DNA of 64,000 nucleotides, taken from assembly GCA_030686995.1 (NCBI GenBank), contig CM060693.1:115949728-116013727 (forward strand). Direction: 5' to 3'. Of the stretch, positions 23,731 to 36,739 are shown piece by piece. Made by a program: the position numbers and the translations under genes. Positions within the stretch are counted from its first letter, which is position 1. Each line of letters opens with the position of its first letter. Under the pieces are notes generated by a model, which was given only the letters and a program-made list of their open reading frames with translations, had not been told where the DNA came from and made no database searches. This stretch comes from Artemisia argyi (Eukaryota; Streptophyta; Magnoliopsida; Asterales; Asteraceae).

Positions 23731-23970
23731 CCAGAATCGTGTTGTTGAGCTTGAGGGGAAGAATTTAAAATTACATCAAAAAATTCAAAATGATGATCAT
23801 GTAACATGGTCAGGAATTTCTCAAAACTAGAGGTTGATAATCTCAATTTTCAATACCGGTTGCAGCACGCATACATGAGTGGCTTCGTTTCGAGACTATG
23901 GGATAAACCCATGGATCCGAAGAGGAATACCTCAAGAGGCTTAGAAAATTCTATCATAGGAAAGAGTTTA
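23731..23970 (+). pseudogene. gag-pol of copia element C, resumed fragment
   Basis: Directly after the G1 target duplication the frame continues as FQNRVVELEGKNLKLHQK, a coiled-coil stretch that normally follows the block ending at 20003. The G1 LTR therefore sits inside the C coding region. The fragment ends at 23970, where gypsy element G2 begins. The rest of C would lie right of the window. Confidence 0.75.
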
Positions 23971-26900
23971 TGATGAGTGTGTAAACACTTATCATTTTTG
24001 TCCCATATAAACTGCAAAATCAGCTAAAAACACACAAACACACCATATAATACTGCAAATATCCTTGGATTGTGTTTTTATGTGTTTCAGGTACAAAAGG
24101 ATTGAAAACAGATGAAAAACGAGCAAAGTTTACATAATTGGCAGAATCAGTCCCTGAACTTTCAAAAATTGTTAGAATTAGTCACTGGAAGAAGTATTTT
24201 GAAGAAAAGTCAACAACAGTCCCCCAGGAATCAAGGAATGACATTTCTGACCCTTGGAGTACAAATTTCAACAATTGGCGAAAATGGCCCCTCAAGTTTC
24301 AATTTTGGCAGAAATGGTCCATGGGAATTCAAATTTGGAAAATAACATCTAAGGTCATTTGGTATATGGAATATGGCAAGTTTTACCCTTGGAAGGACTT
24401 TGGAATATTGGCTAAAACTACCCTTCAACTTTCAGCTTATTGCAATTATGGTCCTTGTGGTTTTTAGCCTAACATACAAACGGACCCTTGGTTATTTATT
24501 AACCCAAAACACAACCCCATAAATAAAACCCCACCCAATCCATTACCACTTTAACCTGGCCAAATCTAATCCCTAGCCCAACTTCCACCACTAATAAAAA
24601 CCTTACCCCGTTTTACTACTCCCTCCCTCAATCAACATAAGTCAAACACCATCCTTGTACGTCTCCCTCCCACGTGCACCTGTAAACACCAACTCCCCTC
24701 TACCACCACCTCAACCTTACCACTCCATGCCCCCCAACTCACCACTAAGCTCCAAGAAGCATTAATTGCTATTATAACCTAACACTCAACTCTAACTGCC
24801 ACATTAAACTTTTGGCACCAAAAATGCCTTTCAAAGGCTGAGATTGCATTAACTCATCCAAGGGCTCTAAATCAAGGTGGGAAAGAGACAGAGGGTCCCA
24901 AAAACCCTAAAGAATCCCTATAAGAAGAAAGAGAAGGAAGAGGAGACCCAGTGTAGTCCTTAGTTAATTTCTATTGTCGAATTTCATAAAATTCTCAATT
25001 CTAGTGTAATTTTTAGTTTACAAATGTTCTCTTATGTATTATCAGTGTATTCTAGACTAATTTCAAGTATTAATTCAAGCTTTCTTTGTTAAATTTCAAT
25101 TGGTGCAATTTTAGTTAAAATCTCATGTTAGCTCAAACTTGTTAAAGGTTGTGATTTAGTAGTTGTGTGAGCTTATTTAGGCTCAGTTATAAGCTTCTTA
25201 AAGCTTTGAAAGCAATTACATCAGTTTTAGTTTCAAAATCTCAAAAATACCAAATCCAAGAAAATAAGTGAAAAATAGAAAATTAGAAGAAAAGGAGAAT
25301 GAATCAAAGAGCAGGGGTAATTATGGAAGGCCCTTTGGTTTAGAGTTTTGTGGGAAGCCTATAGGTTGAGTCCTTGGTTCTTTGATGAGTGCTTCAAAGG
25401 CTTTGTAAGCAAATCCTTCACATTTTAGATCTTACTATTAATTAGCTTATTAAACTGCTTAATCATGTACTTATCTTTGTTTCTTGTACTTTATTAGTCT
25501 ATTTAGGTTGGTGTTGTAAGTTTGCTTAACCTCATTTGCTATTTCACATAGTTGCTTACTTCTCACATTTTAGTCATTTAATTGCATTGTCTGCTTTAGC
25601 TCATAATCTTGCTTATCTCTACATCAAATTAGTTTATTTAGTGTTCATATAGTATATTTAGCCCATTTGAATCAGTAGGTTGGCTTTAGATCATCATTTA
25701 CACACTAAAGATAAAATCAGTTAAGTGTTAAAGGGGTGTTTGGAATTACTTGTTTTACTGTACTCTTGTGGCTTTCAGTGGTTAGACTTTGTTTAAAAAT
25801 CATTCTTAGGGGTAATGTAGAGTAATGCTGGCATAATATTGCTAGGTTTTTAGTTAAAAGTCAAAATACTCTTAATTACTTCTTAGCTACTAATATGTTG
25901 AGTTTTTGACTGCCAAATCTTCATTTTAGGTCTATAAGATGTTAATCTAGCTTGTTCCAGCTTCATTATAACTTAAAACAACACAACCAGTGATCTAGGG
26001 CTCTTAGAATTTCAATTTAGTCAACATACTCAAAAGACAAGAAAAAGTCAAAAACATTTAATCAGTTTTCATCTACTCTTAATGAGGGATTTTTAATTCA
26101 TTCATGCTTAGGTGTTATAACCTGTGGTTTTGGGTTTTTATTACTTGTCAATTTTTGTTTGCTAATATAATTTTTGTATAATTTTTAGATTTTTTTTCTT
26201 GTGCTTAAATCTTGTTCAAAGGTACCTGTGTGAGTCTTACCTCCCCTGCACCAGGGTATCTAATTTTTTGCCCATTGTTCCTTTGGCCATAATTTGCTCA
26301 TTTCTTAAGTATTTTTCCTGTTCTTTGGCTATTTGAGTAGCCTGCTAGAGTGACTTGTTTGGTCCATGCTTGCTTTGGACACATTAGCTTATTCTACTAG
26401 CTTATTTTGTACTATAGATTTGACCCTTGGCCACTGTTTCTATTGTGCATCAGTGTACACCAAGCTTGTTGATTTCATGATCTTGTTTACTTCTTGTGCT
26501 TGGAATTGTGTTTCTGCTTATTGTGATTGCCTAAGCTTGTATTAGTAGTGTGCTTGCCTTGGTTTGAGCTCTTTTGCTTATTTGGATTAACTGCTTATTT
26601 CAAAATATCACTTAAAAGCTCATAAAGCTTCCACTGTTGGTCATTGTAGCTTGATTAAGACTGAGCATTTTCTAATTTCAGTATATTTGAGTTGTTTTGA
26701 GATCACACAAGCTTTTGTAACCCTAGTCTCTAAGTTGTGAGCTTGGGGGATAAGCTTTTGGCTTGTGTCCTTCAATAACCACACTGACCCATTCCACTTA
26801 TTCATTGGTGACCAAGCCTCCATTACAAGCCCTTAACTAGATCTCTACCTAAGCTCAAACTGAGAAACTTGGTTTGTTGAGAAGCAAGTAGTACTGACTT

Positions 26901-28105
26901 ATCATTTCCAGGATCATTTTGGGCTTAAGTGCTTTTGCCCCTAGCTGAAATAAGGCCTGCAGTTGGTTAATTTGGACTGTTGGTTTGGGGCTTGGTTTGG
27001 AATTGCTTATTTAGCTTTTCTCTGCTTAATCAGTGTGTTAGTTGGTAACTTTAGCTTATTTTTACTTACCTCAATCCTGTAGTAGCTTAACTCCACTTAG
27101 GTTTTCAGCTTATAGCTTAGTTGGACAGCTTTTTGTACTAAAAATCCATTTGCGCTTAATTTGTGCAGTATTGAGCTTATAAGCTCATACAGGGCTTATT
27201 TTTAAGTTTCAACAAGTTTGTTGTTATTAAAGTTGTCTAAAATCAGTTATAAAATAGTTTTGTAAAATAAAATTCAGAAAATCATCGATTTAAATTAAGT
27301 GATAGCTTCTGTTTAAGATTTTTAGCTTATTTTTAGCTTTTTCAAAAAGTACTTTTCATTTTTATATTTTTTCTAGGTTCCTGCACTTATATAGTACTTT
27401 TAGAAAAAGTTTCATATTTTCATTGTTCATTTAGTATTTATTTTAACTTAATTTAGTTTAAATTAATTAATAATTAGTTTCTAATTAATAATAATTATAT
27501 AAAAAGTCTAAAAAATATTTTTTTAGTTTTAAAATTAGTTTTAGGTTATTTTAGAATTTTTGAAATTTAATTTTCATTTTCCAAGCTTAAAATTATATTT
27601 AGTTGTATTTTAGTATAATTTAAATATTTAAAAGTAATTAATAATTAGTAATTAATCAATAATAAATAATTAAATAGTTTAAAAATTATTTTTCTTTTTC
27701 TTGAAATTTTCTTTTGTCATTAGGATTGTAAAAATTTAATTTTCACATCCGTAGGACTTTTATTGCTCTCGTTTCACTTTTTATTTTGCGCGTTCGCGTT
27801 TGTTTTAATTAAAACGCGTGTTTTTAGATTCGAATTACGTTTTAGGTTTATCTGATTATCAGTAGTTGTTAATATGCCATTTTTAAGTCATTTTCATTTA
27901 AATTCTCTTAGTATAATCTCCATAATCAAATTCCCAATCTTTCTGTTAAATCACCCGATCACAATTCGTCAAAAATAGAATTTCACGCCTCGTAGGGACA
28001 TAACGACCCGGGGAAACTCTGTACTCCTTGGTTAGTTGGCCTAAGCTATTTGGCCATATTTACTACATCCGTGGTTAACTTTGGTTGACCGTTTGTGGCC
28101 AATCA
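23971..28105 (+). repeat. 5' LTR of gypsy element G2 (4.1 kb)
   Basis: Starts TGATGAGTG and ends TGGCCAATCA at 28105, five bases before the primer site. Contains the iterated TCCCT phrases (24135-24475), many GCTTATT words (about 25150-27130), an AT-rich tract (27240-27700) and the conserved CCTCGTAGGGACATAACGA block (27994-28012). Left flank GTTTA (23966-23970) is the presumed TSD; its partner is not in the window. Open frames inside are short and not conserved among the related LTRs. Confidence 0.85.
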
Positions 28106-28110
28106 AATTT

Positions 28111-28128
28111 TGGCGCCGCTGCCAGGGA
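28111..28128 (+). other. Primer binding site of gypsy element G2 (tRNA-Asp type)
   Basis: TGGCGCCGCTGCCAGGGA after the LTR end and the spacer AATTT. G3 has the same arrangement at 44897. Confidence 0.8.
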
Positions 28129-28500
28129 GGTGTGTGCGTATTCTCAGCATCTTAAAGATTAGTGATTTTTCAATATCGTTACTGTAAAAATTCCATCACT
28201 TTTTGTAAATTTTAATCAAAACACCAAAAAGTCATTAACACTTTTCCTAAAGTGTTAACAACACCAAACAAAACAAAAAATTAACAAAACAAATCGTGAC
28301 GTTTACTACCTCGGATTTCTTTTAGGTGATTCTAAAAAGAATACGATTTTGGTTAACGAAACGATACCAAAAATAATTTCCAAGTTTTTTTCACATATAC
28401 ACAAAAACCCAAAAACATTTTCCTTTTTCTTGTTAATAAATACATAAAATACATTGTCGAGAACCAAGGCAGAAAACCTACCAACTGGGGGTATGAACAT
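28129..28500 (+). other. Leader of gypsy element G2, cut by G3
   Basis: Non-coding start of the interior of G2. It ends with AACAT (28496-28500), the left target duplication of G3. The minus-strand frame crossing this point (28306-28749) spans an insertion boundary and is chance. Confidence 0.7.
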
Positions 28501-29545
28501 TGATGAGTACTGAAACACTATAAAAATATTTAAAAACACTAAAAAAGGCATCAAAATACTAAAAATATTACAAAATTGTGTTTTATATGTTTCAGATGCA
28601 AAATGAGTAAAAACAAATGAAAACTGTACAAAGTTTGCATAATTGGCAGTTTCAGTCCCCCAACTTTCAAAAATTGGCAAAAATAGTCCTTGAGCACATA
28701 TTTTAAAAGAAAAGTCACCAAAGGTCCTTTTGAAATCATAAATTGTCATATTTAGTCCTTTGGTGAAAAATTCTAAAAGTTTTGAGAAATTACAAGTTTA
28801 GCCCCTGAACTTCATAAATTGGCAGATTTGGTCCCCGGTGGGATATTTTTGAATGAAAAATCAATTTTGGTTCTTGTGCTATTAATCTTTGGCAAGAATG
28901 TTCCTTGGGTGGCAAGTTTAGTGAAATTACATGTTTGGTCCCTGGAGTTTGCAAGTTTGACAAATTGGTCCCCGGATGTTAAAAAATGGAAAATTGACTT
29001 TCATAGCCCTTGGACTATTCATATGTGGCAGGAATTACCTTGTGAGTACTTTGGGAAAATTGCAAAACCAGTCCCTAGATTTTCAGATTCTTACACATAT
29101 GGTCCTTATGGTATTTAAGTTACAAATTAAACAAACAAACCAAACACCAATCCACCCAATACCTGATCCAGCCCATAACCACAGGCCCACTTCCCTTTAA
29201 ATATTAAAAAGTCCCGGTCAAAATTAGTCAAACACCCACCCCCGTTTCACTGTTCATCTTCCCTAAACTCCCCCTAAAAACCTGTAATCTTGCTCCCCCC
29301 TCATCCCACTTTCTCACCAACTCCACCAACTTCATTAAATACCTCCTGCAAAACCAACCCACCCCCTCCTCATTAAATATCCTCACCCAATCCACCCAAC
29401 TGCCAAGTTGGCTTTTTCCCGCCAAAACCCATTTGAAGGGTGGAGATCAACTGCAGACATCCAACGGCTCTGAAAAGAAGTGGGAAAAGCTCAGAAGTCC
29501 TCAAAAGTCTATAAAAGTAAAGAAAAATGAAGAGAGGAGTAGTAT
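28501..29545 (+). repeat. 5' LTR of G3, left part (to the copia P insertion)
   Basis: Matches 47933-49002 closely. The terminal hairpin of the 3' LTR is destroyed here by a deletion of about two dozen bases (TGATGAGTACTGAAACAC...). Iterated TCCCT phrases at 28650-29110. Ends with AGTAT (29541-29545), the left target duplication of P. The right part of the LTR continues at 41958. Confidence 0.9.
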
Positions 29546-30065
29546 TGTTGGGATATAAAATATCAAAGTACTTCTGGATGTCAAAGTACTGCTGCATGAA
29601 GAATAAAGTCAAAGTACTGCTGTTATTGAAGAATGCTTAAAGTACTTCAAAGGAAACAAGGACTGATGTGCAATATTAGATAAGGATTAATGTGTAATAT
29701 TAAACGAATATTCTAGAATTAGTTAGGGATAATGACTTGTCGTTCAAGGATTACATGTTGTAAACCAACTTAAGGTTATCTATATAAAGAGCCTTAAGAG
29801 GTATTAGTCGATATAAGTTTTACAAGTCTTAGATACGTTTAGAAGTCGATCAAAGTTAATAGTTAGGGATTGTTAGTGAATCTCTGTAACAAAGCAGGTT
29901 CAAAGTTTGATTAATATAAAAGTTCTTCTTAAGCTTTGTGTTAGTAGATTCCGTATACTTTACAAGGTAAAACAGTGTTTCAATATTAATAGTGTTGAGT
30001 TTACTCAATATTATTAAACCCTTACAAGCTACAAAGTAGTTCGGTCAGAGTATATCGATCCAACA
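29546..30065 (+). repeat. 5' LTR of copia P
   Basis: TGTTGGGATA to GATCCAACA, 520 bp. U3 opens with four AGTACT words (29567, 29585, 29613, 29641). The TATA box CTATATAAAGAG is near 29779. The 3' LTR at 41409-41952 has one extra 24-bp unit containing CAACGTACTGTTG. Confidence 0.95.
29779..29790 (+). promoter_or_regulatory. LTR TATA box of copia P
   Basis: CTATATAAAGAG, roughly 235 bp into the LTR; the identical sequence is in the 3' LTR near 41667. Position fits the U3/R promoter of a copia LTR. Confidence 0.6.
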
Positions 30066-30067
30066 AG

Positions 30068-30079
30068 TGGTATCAGAGC
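30068..30079 (+). other. Primer binding site of copia P
   Basis: TGGTATCAGAGC, the exact plant initiator Met tRNA site, two bases after the LTR end. Confidence 0.92.
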
Positions 30080-30152
30080 TTGTGTTGGAAACTCTGATTA
30101 AGAAGACAAACCTTTAAAACCTTTAAACCAATTTCACTACAAACCCTTCAAG

Positions 30153-32987
30153 ATGTCGACAGATGCTGCACCTGCTCCCTCAATCACTGCTGTTAGAATC
30201 CCTATTGTTAAGAAGGGAGAATACAACCTATGGGCCATGAAGATGAGGCAGTACACTGCCATCACAGACCATGCACTATGGGATGTGATTGTCAATGGAA
30301 ACATGCAAATTGAAGAACCAGTAGAGGTACCTGGACAACCAACACCACCTAAAATCACTGTACCTGCTGCTACCAAAAGAAATCAAGACAAAGCACTCAA
30401 CATACTACTTTCTGCTATTCCTGATGGTCACCTATTAAAGTTTCATGATGCCAAAGATGCCAAACAACTATGGGCTGCAATAAAGAAGAAGTTTGGAGGT
30501 AATGATGCTTCCAAGAAGATGCATAGGAATTTGCTGAAGCAACAATTTGAAACTTTCACAGTTGGAGAAAGAGAAGGTCTTGATTCTGCTTATGAAAGAT
30601 TCCAACATCTTCTGAGTATGTTAGAACTATATGATGCTGAGGCATCAGTTTAAGATGCTAATCTAAAGTTTCTGAGGAGTTTGCCATCAGCATGGCATGT
30701 AGTTGCTACTATGATCAGAGGACAATCAGGGTTGGATACTATGGACTTTGATGATCTTTACAACAATATGAAGGTGTATGAGCATGAGATGAATGGTACT
30801 ACAGGTTCAAGCACACAATAGAACATTGCTTTTGTCTTTTCTGAAAAGAGAAGCAGTACTTCTAACAAAGGTACTGCTTATCCTGTTCAAAGTACTGTGA
30901 CTGAAACACAGGTTCCATGCACAACAATGGTCACCACCAATTCATCACAATCATTAACCCCCACCTCAGATGATGTTCTATGTTCATTCTTTGCTCAACA
31001 AGCATCTCTACCAGTCACCAATCAAGAAGATGTATTACAAATAGATGATGATGCTTTGGAAGAAATTGATATCAGATGGCAAGTTGCCATGCTCACTGCA
31101 AGGATCAAGAAGTATGTGAACAAGACAGGAAAAGGCATCAACTTCAGAGCTAAACAAGGAATAACATTTGACAAGTCCAAGATTGAGTGTTTCAACTGTC
31201 AAAGGACTGGTCACTTTGCAAGGGAGTGCAAATTTGCAAAGTATCAAGCAAACAAGATGATTGAACCACCCAAGCCTGAGAGAAAAGAGATTCCAATTAC
31301 TGAACCAAAACCAAAAGCTTTGGTTGCTCAAGAGAATCTGTCAGAGATTGATTGGTCCAATGAGTTTGATGATGAACCTGTAACCTATTCAATGGTTGCA
31401 TTGGAAGACTGGAGCACAGCATTTGATGAAGAGCCTGGATATGCAGCTTTGGAGTCAAGAGATGAGTTAGGAAGCTTTGATTGGAGCATGGAGTTTGAAG
31501 AAGCACCTGTTCAGCTTGCTATGGTAGCTGCTTCACCAAGTTCCACTAACTCTAAGGTATGCTCTAAGTGTAATGATATGTATCAAAAGTTACTTAGTGA
31601 GTATGTAGCTGAAAGAGATAAATTTCAAAAGGCTAGGGCTGAGATAACTGGTTATCAATTAACTTTAGAGTCAATGGAAGCCAAAATCCTTACACATGAA
31701 AACAATGAAGTAGCATGGCTTGAAACATATAAACAACAAGATTACCTAGTTAAGTTAAATGAATGGAAACTAGGTTGCAAGGTGTCTGAACTAGAAAAAG
31801 TGACTGCTGAAAGGGATAAGTTGTTAGAGAAACTTGCTGTGTGGAATGAGGCAGGTGTGTCACATGTTCAATTTGTTGAAAAGCAAAGAACATCTAATCT
31901 TAATACAGGCCTAGGTTATGATAATAATAGCAACGAAGGTATTCCATTTAAGAGCAAGGAACTAAATCTTACAGTTGATACCTCCACTAGTGATGAATAA
32001 TTCATAAGTCTAGATGAAAACACTTCTAGTGATGAGGAATCCCCTAGTCCAACACCTCCTGTATTTCAGAAAGAAAAGAGATATAATGCAGTTCCTCACC
32101 CCCCGGGTAGCTTTCAACCACCTAGAAAAGATGTTGATTGTTATGGTGTAGATAATCTAGAGTTTAGGAAAAAGCTTAAAAGTAAACTTAATCCTGAAAT
32201 TTTAGAAAAATCTGTTGAAGTACCTAAGGTAGAAGAGACCAAGTTTTCAAAACAAGCAGTACCTTCAAACTCTTTTCGAAGTACTGCTGATCACTCAACA
32301 GTACCTCAAAGAAAATTCTTTCAAAATACTGCTAATTTTAGAAACACTTATGGAAGGGGATTTGGGGATATTGGTCCAAAGGTCTGTTATGTTTGTTATA
32401 GTCCTCATCATTTGATTAAATACTGTGATTATCATTCAGAATACCTAAGTAAATATCCAAAGACCAGAACTGCACAACCAAGTCATAGGGAAAATAAGCT
32501 AAGGGACAACAAACTAGTTTGGAACTATACAAATAGGGTCAACCATAGTAATTTCTCACAAGACTATAGGTACCCTCATCAGAAAAGGTCATACTCCAAA
32601 CCCTCAGTACCTTCACAAAGTACTGATAGAAAGTTCCCTAATGTTTCTAGCAAACACTCAAGTGTAAGATCTAGGAGGTACAATCATTACAACCCTAGCA
32701 AGCCTTACAACATAAGAAAAGATGCTAGGACACAGAACCCAACTCCTAAAGTTACAACTAAATGGGTTAAGAAAGAAAGTACTGCTGGGGAAAAACCAGT
32801 ACTTTCAGAAGTTAATGGTGAAAAGGGAATAAGTGATCTTGAAAAATCAACAGTTTTGGAAACAAAAACCTTAATTCTTGATCATGCTTTCAAAGACAGT
32901 GGTGATTACATACTCAAAATTTTTGAGTATGTCACTCCACAAGGGGAACACAAGTCAGTAATGGCTTGGGTTCCTAAAAATAACTAA
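30153..32987 (+). pseudogene. gag: gag of copia P (three in-frame stops)
   Basis: ATG 30153 (MSTDAAPAPSITAVR) opens a 945-codon frame to TAA 32985, interrupted only by stops at 30651, 30819 (TAG after STQ) and 31998. The N-terminal 170 residues are the helical UBN2-type gag, with EYNLWAMKMRQY and FGGNDASKKMHR. The zinc knuckle CFNCQRTGHFAREC (CX2CX4HX4C) is near 31190. A coiled coil follows (31560-31850). A second knuckle-like CYVCYSPHHLIKYC is near 32388, and the frame ends in WVPKNN. It would form the particle core and bind RNA. Linker regions carry several AGTACT words. Element M has the same layout and ends WVPKRN. Confidence 0.88.
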
Positions 32988-33009
32988 CCTTTTTCATGTG
33001 AATGCAGGG
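32981..33009 (+). promoter_or_regulatory. Possible 3' splice site at the gag-pol junction of copia P
   Basis: The gag stop lies in AACTAAC, a good branch-point match. It is followed by a T-rich run and GAATGCAG/GG. Element M has the same arrangement (AACTAAT, T-rich run, GTGTGCAG/GA) at the same junction, and pol is in a different frame from gag in both. No partner donor site could be fixed by eye. Confidence 0.4.
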
Positions 33010-33019
33010 CAACCCATAG

Positions 33020-36000
33020 GAGGAGCTTAAAGATCATCTTATTGTAGATAGTGGTTGCTCTGGCAGTATGACAGGAGAAAAGGAGCTCTTGTCAGATTTT
33101 AAAGCTTATTTTGGAGGAAAAGTTGCATTTGGGAATGATCCTGATGGAGGAAGAATAACTGGAAAAGGAACTATCAAGGCAGGAAACATTGATTTTGAAG
33201 ATGTTAGATATGTGAAGGAGCTCAAATTCAATCTTTTGTCAGTCTCTCAGATTTGTGATAAGAAGTACCCTGTGTTATTCTTTGACACAGAATGTCTTAT
33301 ACTTTCTCCTGATTTCAAGTTAGAAGATAGAAACTTGGTGTTGCTGAGAGCACCAAGAACTAATGATGTGTACAGCATAGACTTAAAGAATGTAAATTCT
33401 GCTGAAAGAGCAACATGTTTGATTGCAAGAGCATCTATGGAGGAAGCACATCAATGGCACAGAAGACTGGGACATGTAAATTTCAAAAACATCAATAAGC
33501 TGGTCAGAGGTAATTTAGTTAGAGGTTTACCTTCTAAGACATTCAAGAATGATCACACATGTCTTGCTTGTAAGAAGGGTAAACAGCACAAGGCCTCTTC
33601 TAAGAAGATTGATGAGAAAACTATTAGAGAGCCTTTGGATTTGCTGCACATGGATCTGTTTGGACCTGTTTCAGTTGTTAGTCTGAACAAGAAGAAGTAC
33701 TGCTTGGTTGTAACAGATGACTGTAGCAGATTTAGTTGGGTCTTTTTCTTATGCTTTAAAGATGAAACTTTTGATGCTATTCATGATCTAATAATAGCAC
33801 TTGAAAATCATTTAAGACTCAAGGTTAGAGGCATTAGATGTGATAATGGGACTGAGTTCAAGAATCAGCTTATGGATGAATTTTGTGCCAAGAAAGGAAT
33901 TAAAAGAGAGTTCAGTATTGCCAGAACTCCTCAGCAAAATGGAGTTGCAGAAAGAAAGAATAGAACTCTTATAGAAGCAGCAAGGACAATGCTTGCAGAC
34001 TCTCAACTCCCTGTTCCATTCTGGGCTGAAGCTGTAAGTGCTGCTTGCTATGTATTGAATAGAGTATCAGTGACTAAACCTCAAATGAAGACACCTTATG
34101 AGTTACTCATGGGAAAGAAGCCAAGCATCAAGTTTATGAAACCTTTTGGATGTCCCCTAACCATCTTAAATACTGCTGATAATTTGGGCAAATTTGATGG
34201 GAAGTCAGATGAAGGATATTTATTGGGATATTGTACAAATAGCAAAGGATTCAGAGTGTACAATAGGGCTACCAAGAAGGTTCAAGAATGTCTTCATGTT
34301 GATTTTTTGGAAGAACAAGAGAATTCTAAAGGTAAAGGTCCTGATTGGATGTTTGATCTTGATTTAATGTCTTCATCAATGAATTATGTACCTATAAGGG
34401 AAGAAAATCAAGTTGCTCCCACTGAAGAAGAAGCACAGTACATTGTTCATGATGTTATTTTAAGATCTGAAGATGAGCCAAAAGATAATGCCAATGATGA
34501 GAAGAAAAGTACTTCTGAGCCTCAAGGTACTTCTAAACCTAACAGTACTGTTGATCCTCAAAGTACTGTTCCACCACAAATACCAGTATCTGAAGAAGAT
34601 CAGGCCATTCAAGATGAACTTTCTAGGATGCTTTTTCAAGAAACAATAGCTAAGTCGTATGATGATGAACAAAGGAGAGCTTATGAAGCAGAAAAGAAGA
34701 AGGCAAAAGAAACAGCCAGTACTTTACCCCAAAGTACTGCCAATCCATTTGAAAGTACTTTTCAATCATTGAATACTTCAAATTGGATAAATACTGATGC
34801 TGTTCATGATCCTAATATGCCTGACTTAGAAGATACGGCTGATCCAAACACAATTACCTTAGAAGACACTGATGATGAATTGGATCAAGAAGGCATTTTC
34901 TCAGATTCTAATGAAGATCCTGATATAACTAATTTGGAAGATAATCTTGAAGTCTCACCAACTCCTACTCTCAGAATTCATAAAACTCATCCTGTTACCA
35001 ATATTATTGGACCCTCATCATCAGGGGTGCTCACAAGGACTAAGGCTAAGAATATGTCTCAACAACATACTTCTTTACTTAGTTTTATCTACAAGCAAAA
35101 CAGGGTGAATCACAAGGATCAGAAGTTGTGTTTATTTGCTTGTTTTCTACCTCAGGAAGAGCCCAAGAATATCAAACAAGCATTAGCCAAGGAAAGTTGG
35201 GTGGAAGCTATGCAAGAAGAACTCCTATAATTTAAACTTCAAGAAGTTTGGGTATTATGTGATGTACCTGATGGAAAGAAACTTATTGGAACTAAATGGG
35301 TCTTTAGAGTAAAAAGAGATGAAAGAGGGAATGTTATTAAGAACAAGGCAAGGTTAGTGGCTTAAGGATATAGACAGGAAGAAGGAGTAGACTATGATGA
35401 AGTTTTTGCTCCTGTGGCAAGGCTTGAAGCCATCAGGCTATTTTTGGCTTTTGCATCTTATATGGGATTCCCTGTATATCAGATGGATGTTAAAAGTGCT
35501 TTTCTATATGGCAAAATCACAGAGGAAGTGTATGTCAAACAGCCTCCTGGTTTTGAAGACCCTGCACATCCAAACAAAGTCTACAAGGTGATCAAGGCTC
35601 TTTATGGCCTTCATCAAGCTCCAAGAGCATGGTATGAAAGTCTTTCCAATTTTCTACTGCAACATGGTTATAGAAGAGGAGCTATTGACAAGACTTTGTT
35701 TATCAAGAGAGACAAGAAGGATATTATGCTAGTTCAAGTGTATGTAGATGATATTATTTTTGGTGCTACTAAGCAATCTATGGTGAAGGAATTTGAAGAA
35801 CTTATGCAAAAAGAGTTTCAGATGAGTTCCATGGGAGAATTAACATTTTTCTTAGGACTTCAAGTGCAACAGTCAAGCAGTGGAATTTATATTTGTCAAG
35901 ATAAGTATGTTGCAGATATTCTTAAGAGATTCACTTTCACTACTGTTAAGCCTACATCTACACCAGTGGATACTAACAAACCTTTGGGAAAAGATGAAGA

Positions 36001-36683
36001 TGGAGAAGATGTTGATGTCACACTATACAGGTCTATGATTGGATGTCTTATGTATTTAACTGCATCAAAACCTGATATTACTTTTTGCTGTAAGCTTATG
36101 TGCAAGACATCAAGTTAATCCAAAAGTATCTCACTTGAATGCTGTCAAGAGGATTTTCAGGTATCTTAGGCAACAACCTAAGCTAGGATTATGGTATCCT
36201 AGGGATTCACCTTTCCATCTCCATGCCTTTTCAGATAGTGATTATGCTGGAGATAACTATGACAGAAGGTCCACAACTGGAGGATGCCAGTACCTTGGAA
36301 GCAGATTAGTGTCATGGCAATGTAAGAAGCAAACAATTGCAGCAACTTCTTCCACAGAAGCAGAGTATGTAGCTGCTGCAAGTTGTTGTGCACAAGTACT
36401 TTGGTTACATAATCAGCTTTTGGATTATGGATTCAATTTCAAGAATACTCCTATCAACATTGATAATGAGAGTACTATCTGTATTGTCAAGAATCCAGTC
36501 TATCATTCCAAGACCAAGCACATTCAGATTAGACATCACTTTATAAGAGATTGATATGAACAAAGACTTATCAATGTGGTTAAAGTTCATACTGATGATA
36601 ATGTAGCAGATCTACTCACAAAGGGCTTTGATGTTTCAAGATTTACTTTTTTGGTTGTGAGTATTGGCATGATTAATATGTAA
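33020..36683 (+). pseudogene. pol: pol of copia P (PR-IN-RT-RNase H) with stops and one frameshift
   Basis: Opens after TAG 33017. Protease motif VDSGCSGSM near 33050. Integrase zinc finger: HQWHRRLGH...CLACKKGKQH (33450-33590). Integrase core Asp in HMDLFGP (33651), Asp in RCDNGTEF (33838), Glu in QQNGVAER (33937), so the DDE residues are present. RT has [12 protein letters not shown] and catalytic YVDDIIFG (35740). RNase H has SDSDYAG (36230) and TEAEYVAA (36355). Defects: TAA 35228, TAA 35363, a one-T insertion in a T run near 36081, TGA 36552. The final stop is TAA 36681. The copy cannot make a complete polyprotein. Confidence 0.93.
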
Positions 36684-36690
36684 GCTATTT

Positions 36691-36739
36691 TTGAGGGGAG
36701 GCATAAGTAGTTATTAGTTAGTCATTATTTGAGGGGAGG
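36691..36739 (+). other. Two internal polypurine tracts just after pol of copia P
   Basis: TTGAGGGGAGGC occurs at 36691-36702 and again at 36729-36740, only 8-46 bp after the pol stop. That is where a simple copia element would have its PPT and 3' LTR. Here 4.7 kb of extra sequence follows before the functional PPT (41398-41408). Confidence 0.6.

Noticed and set aside
28306..28749. 147-codon minus-strand ORF
   Set aside because: It crosses the G2/G3 insertion boundary at 28500, so it is a chance frame; the same LTR stretch at 47996-48205 is open only by virtue of shared repeat sequence.
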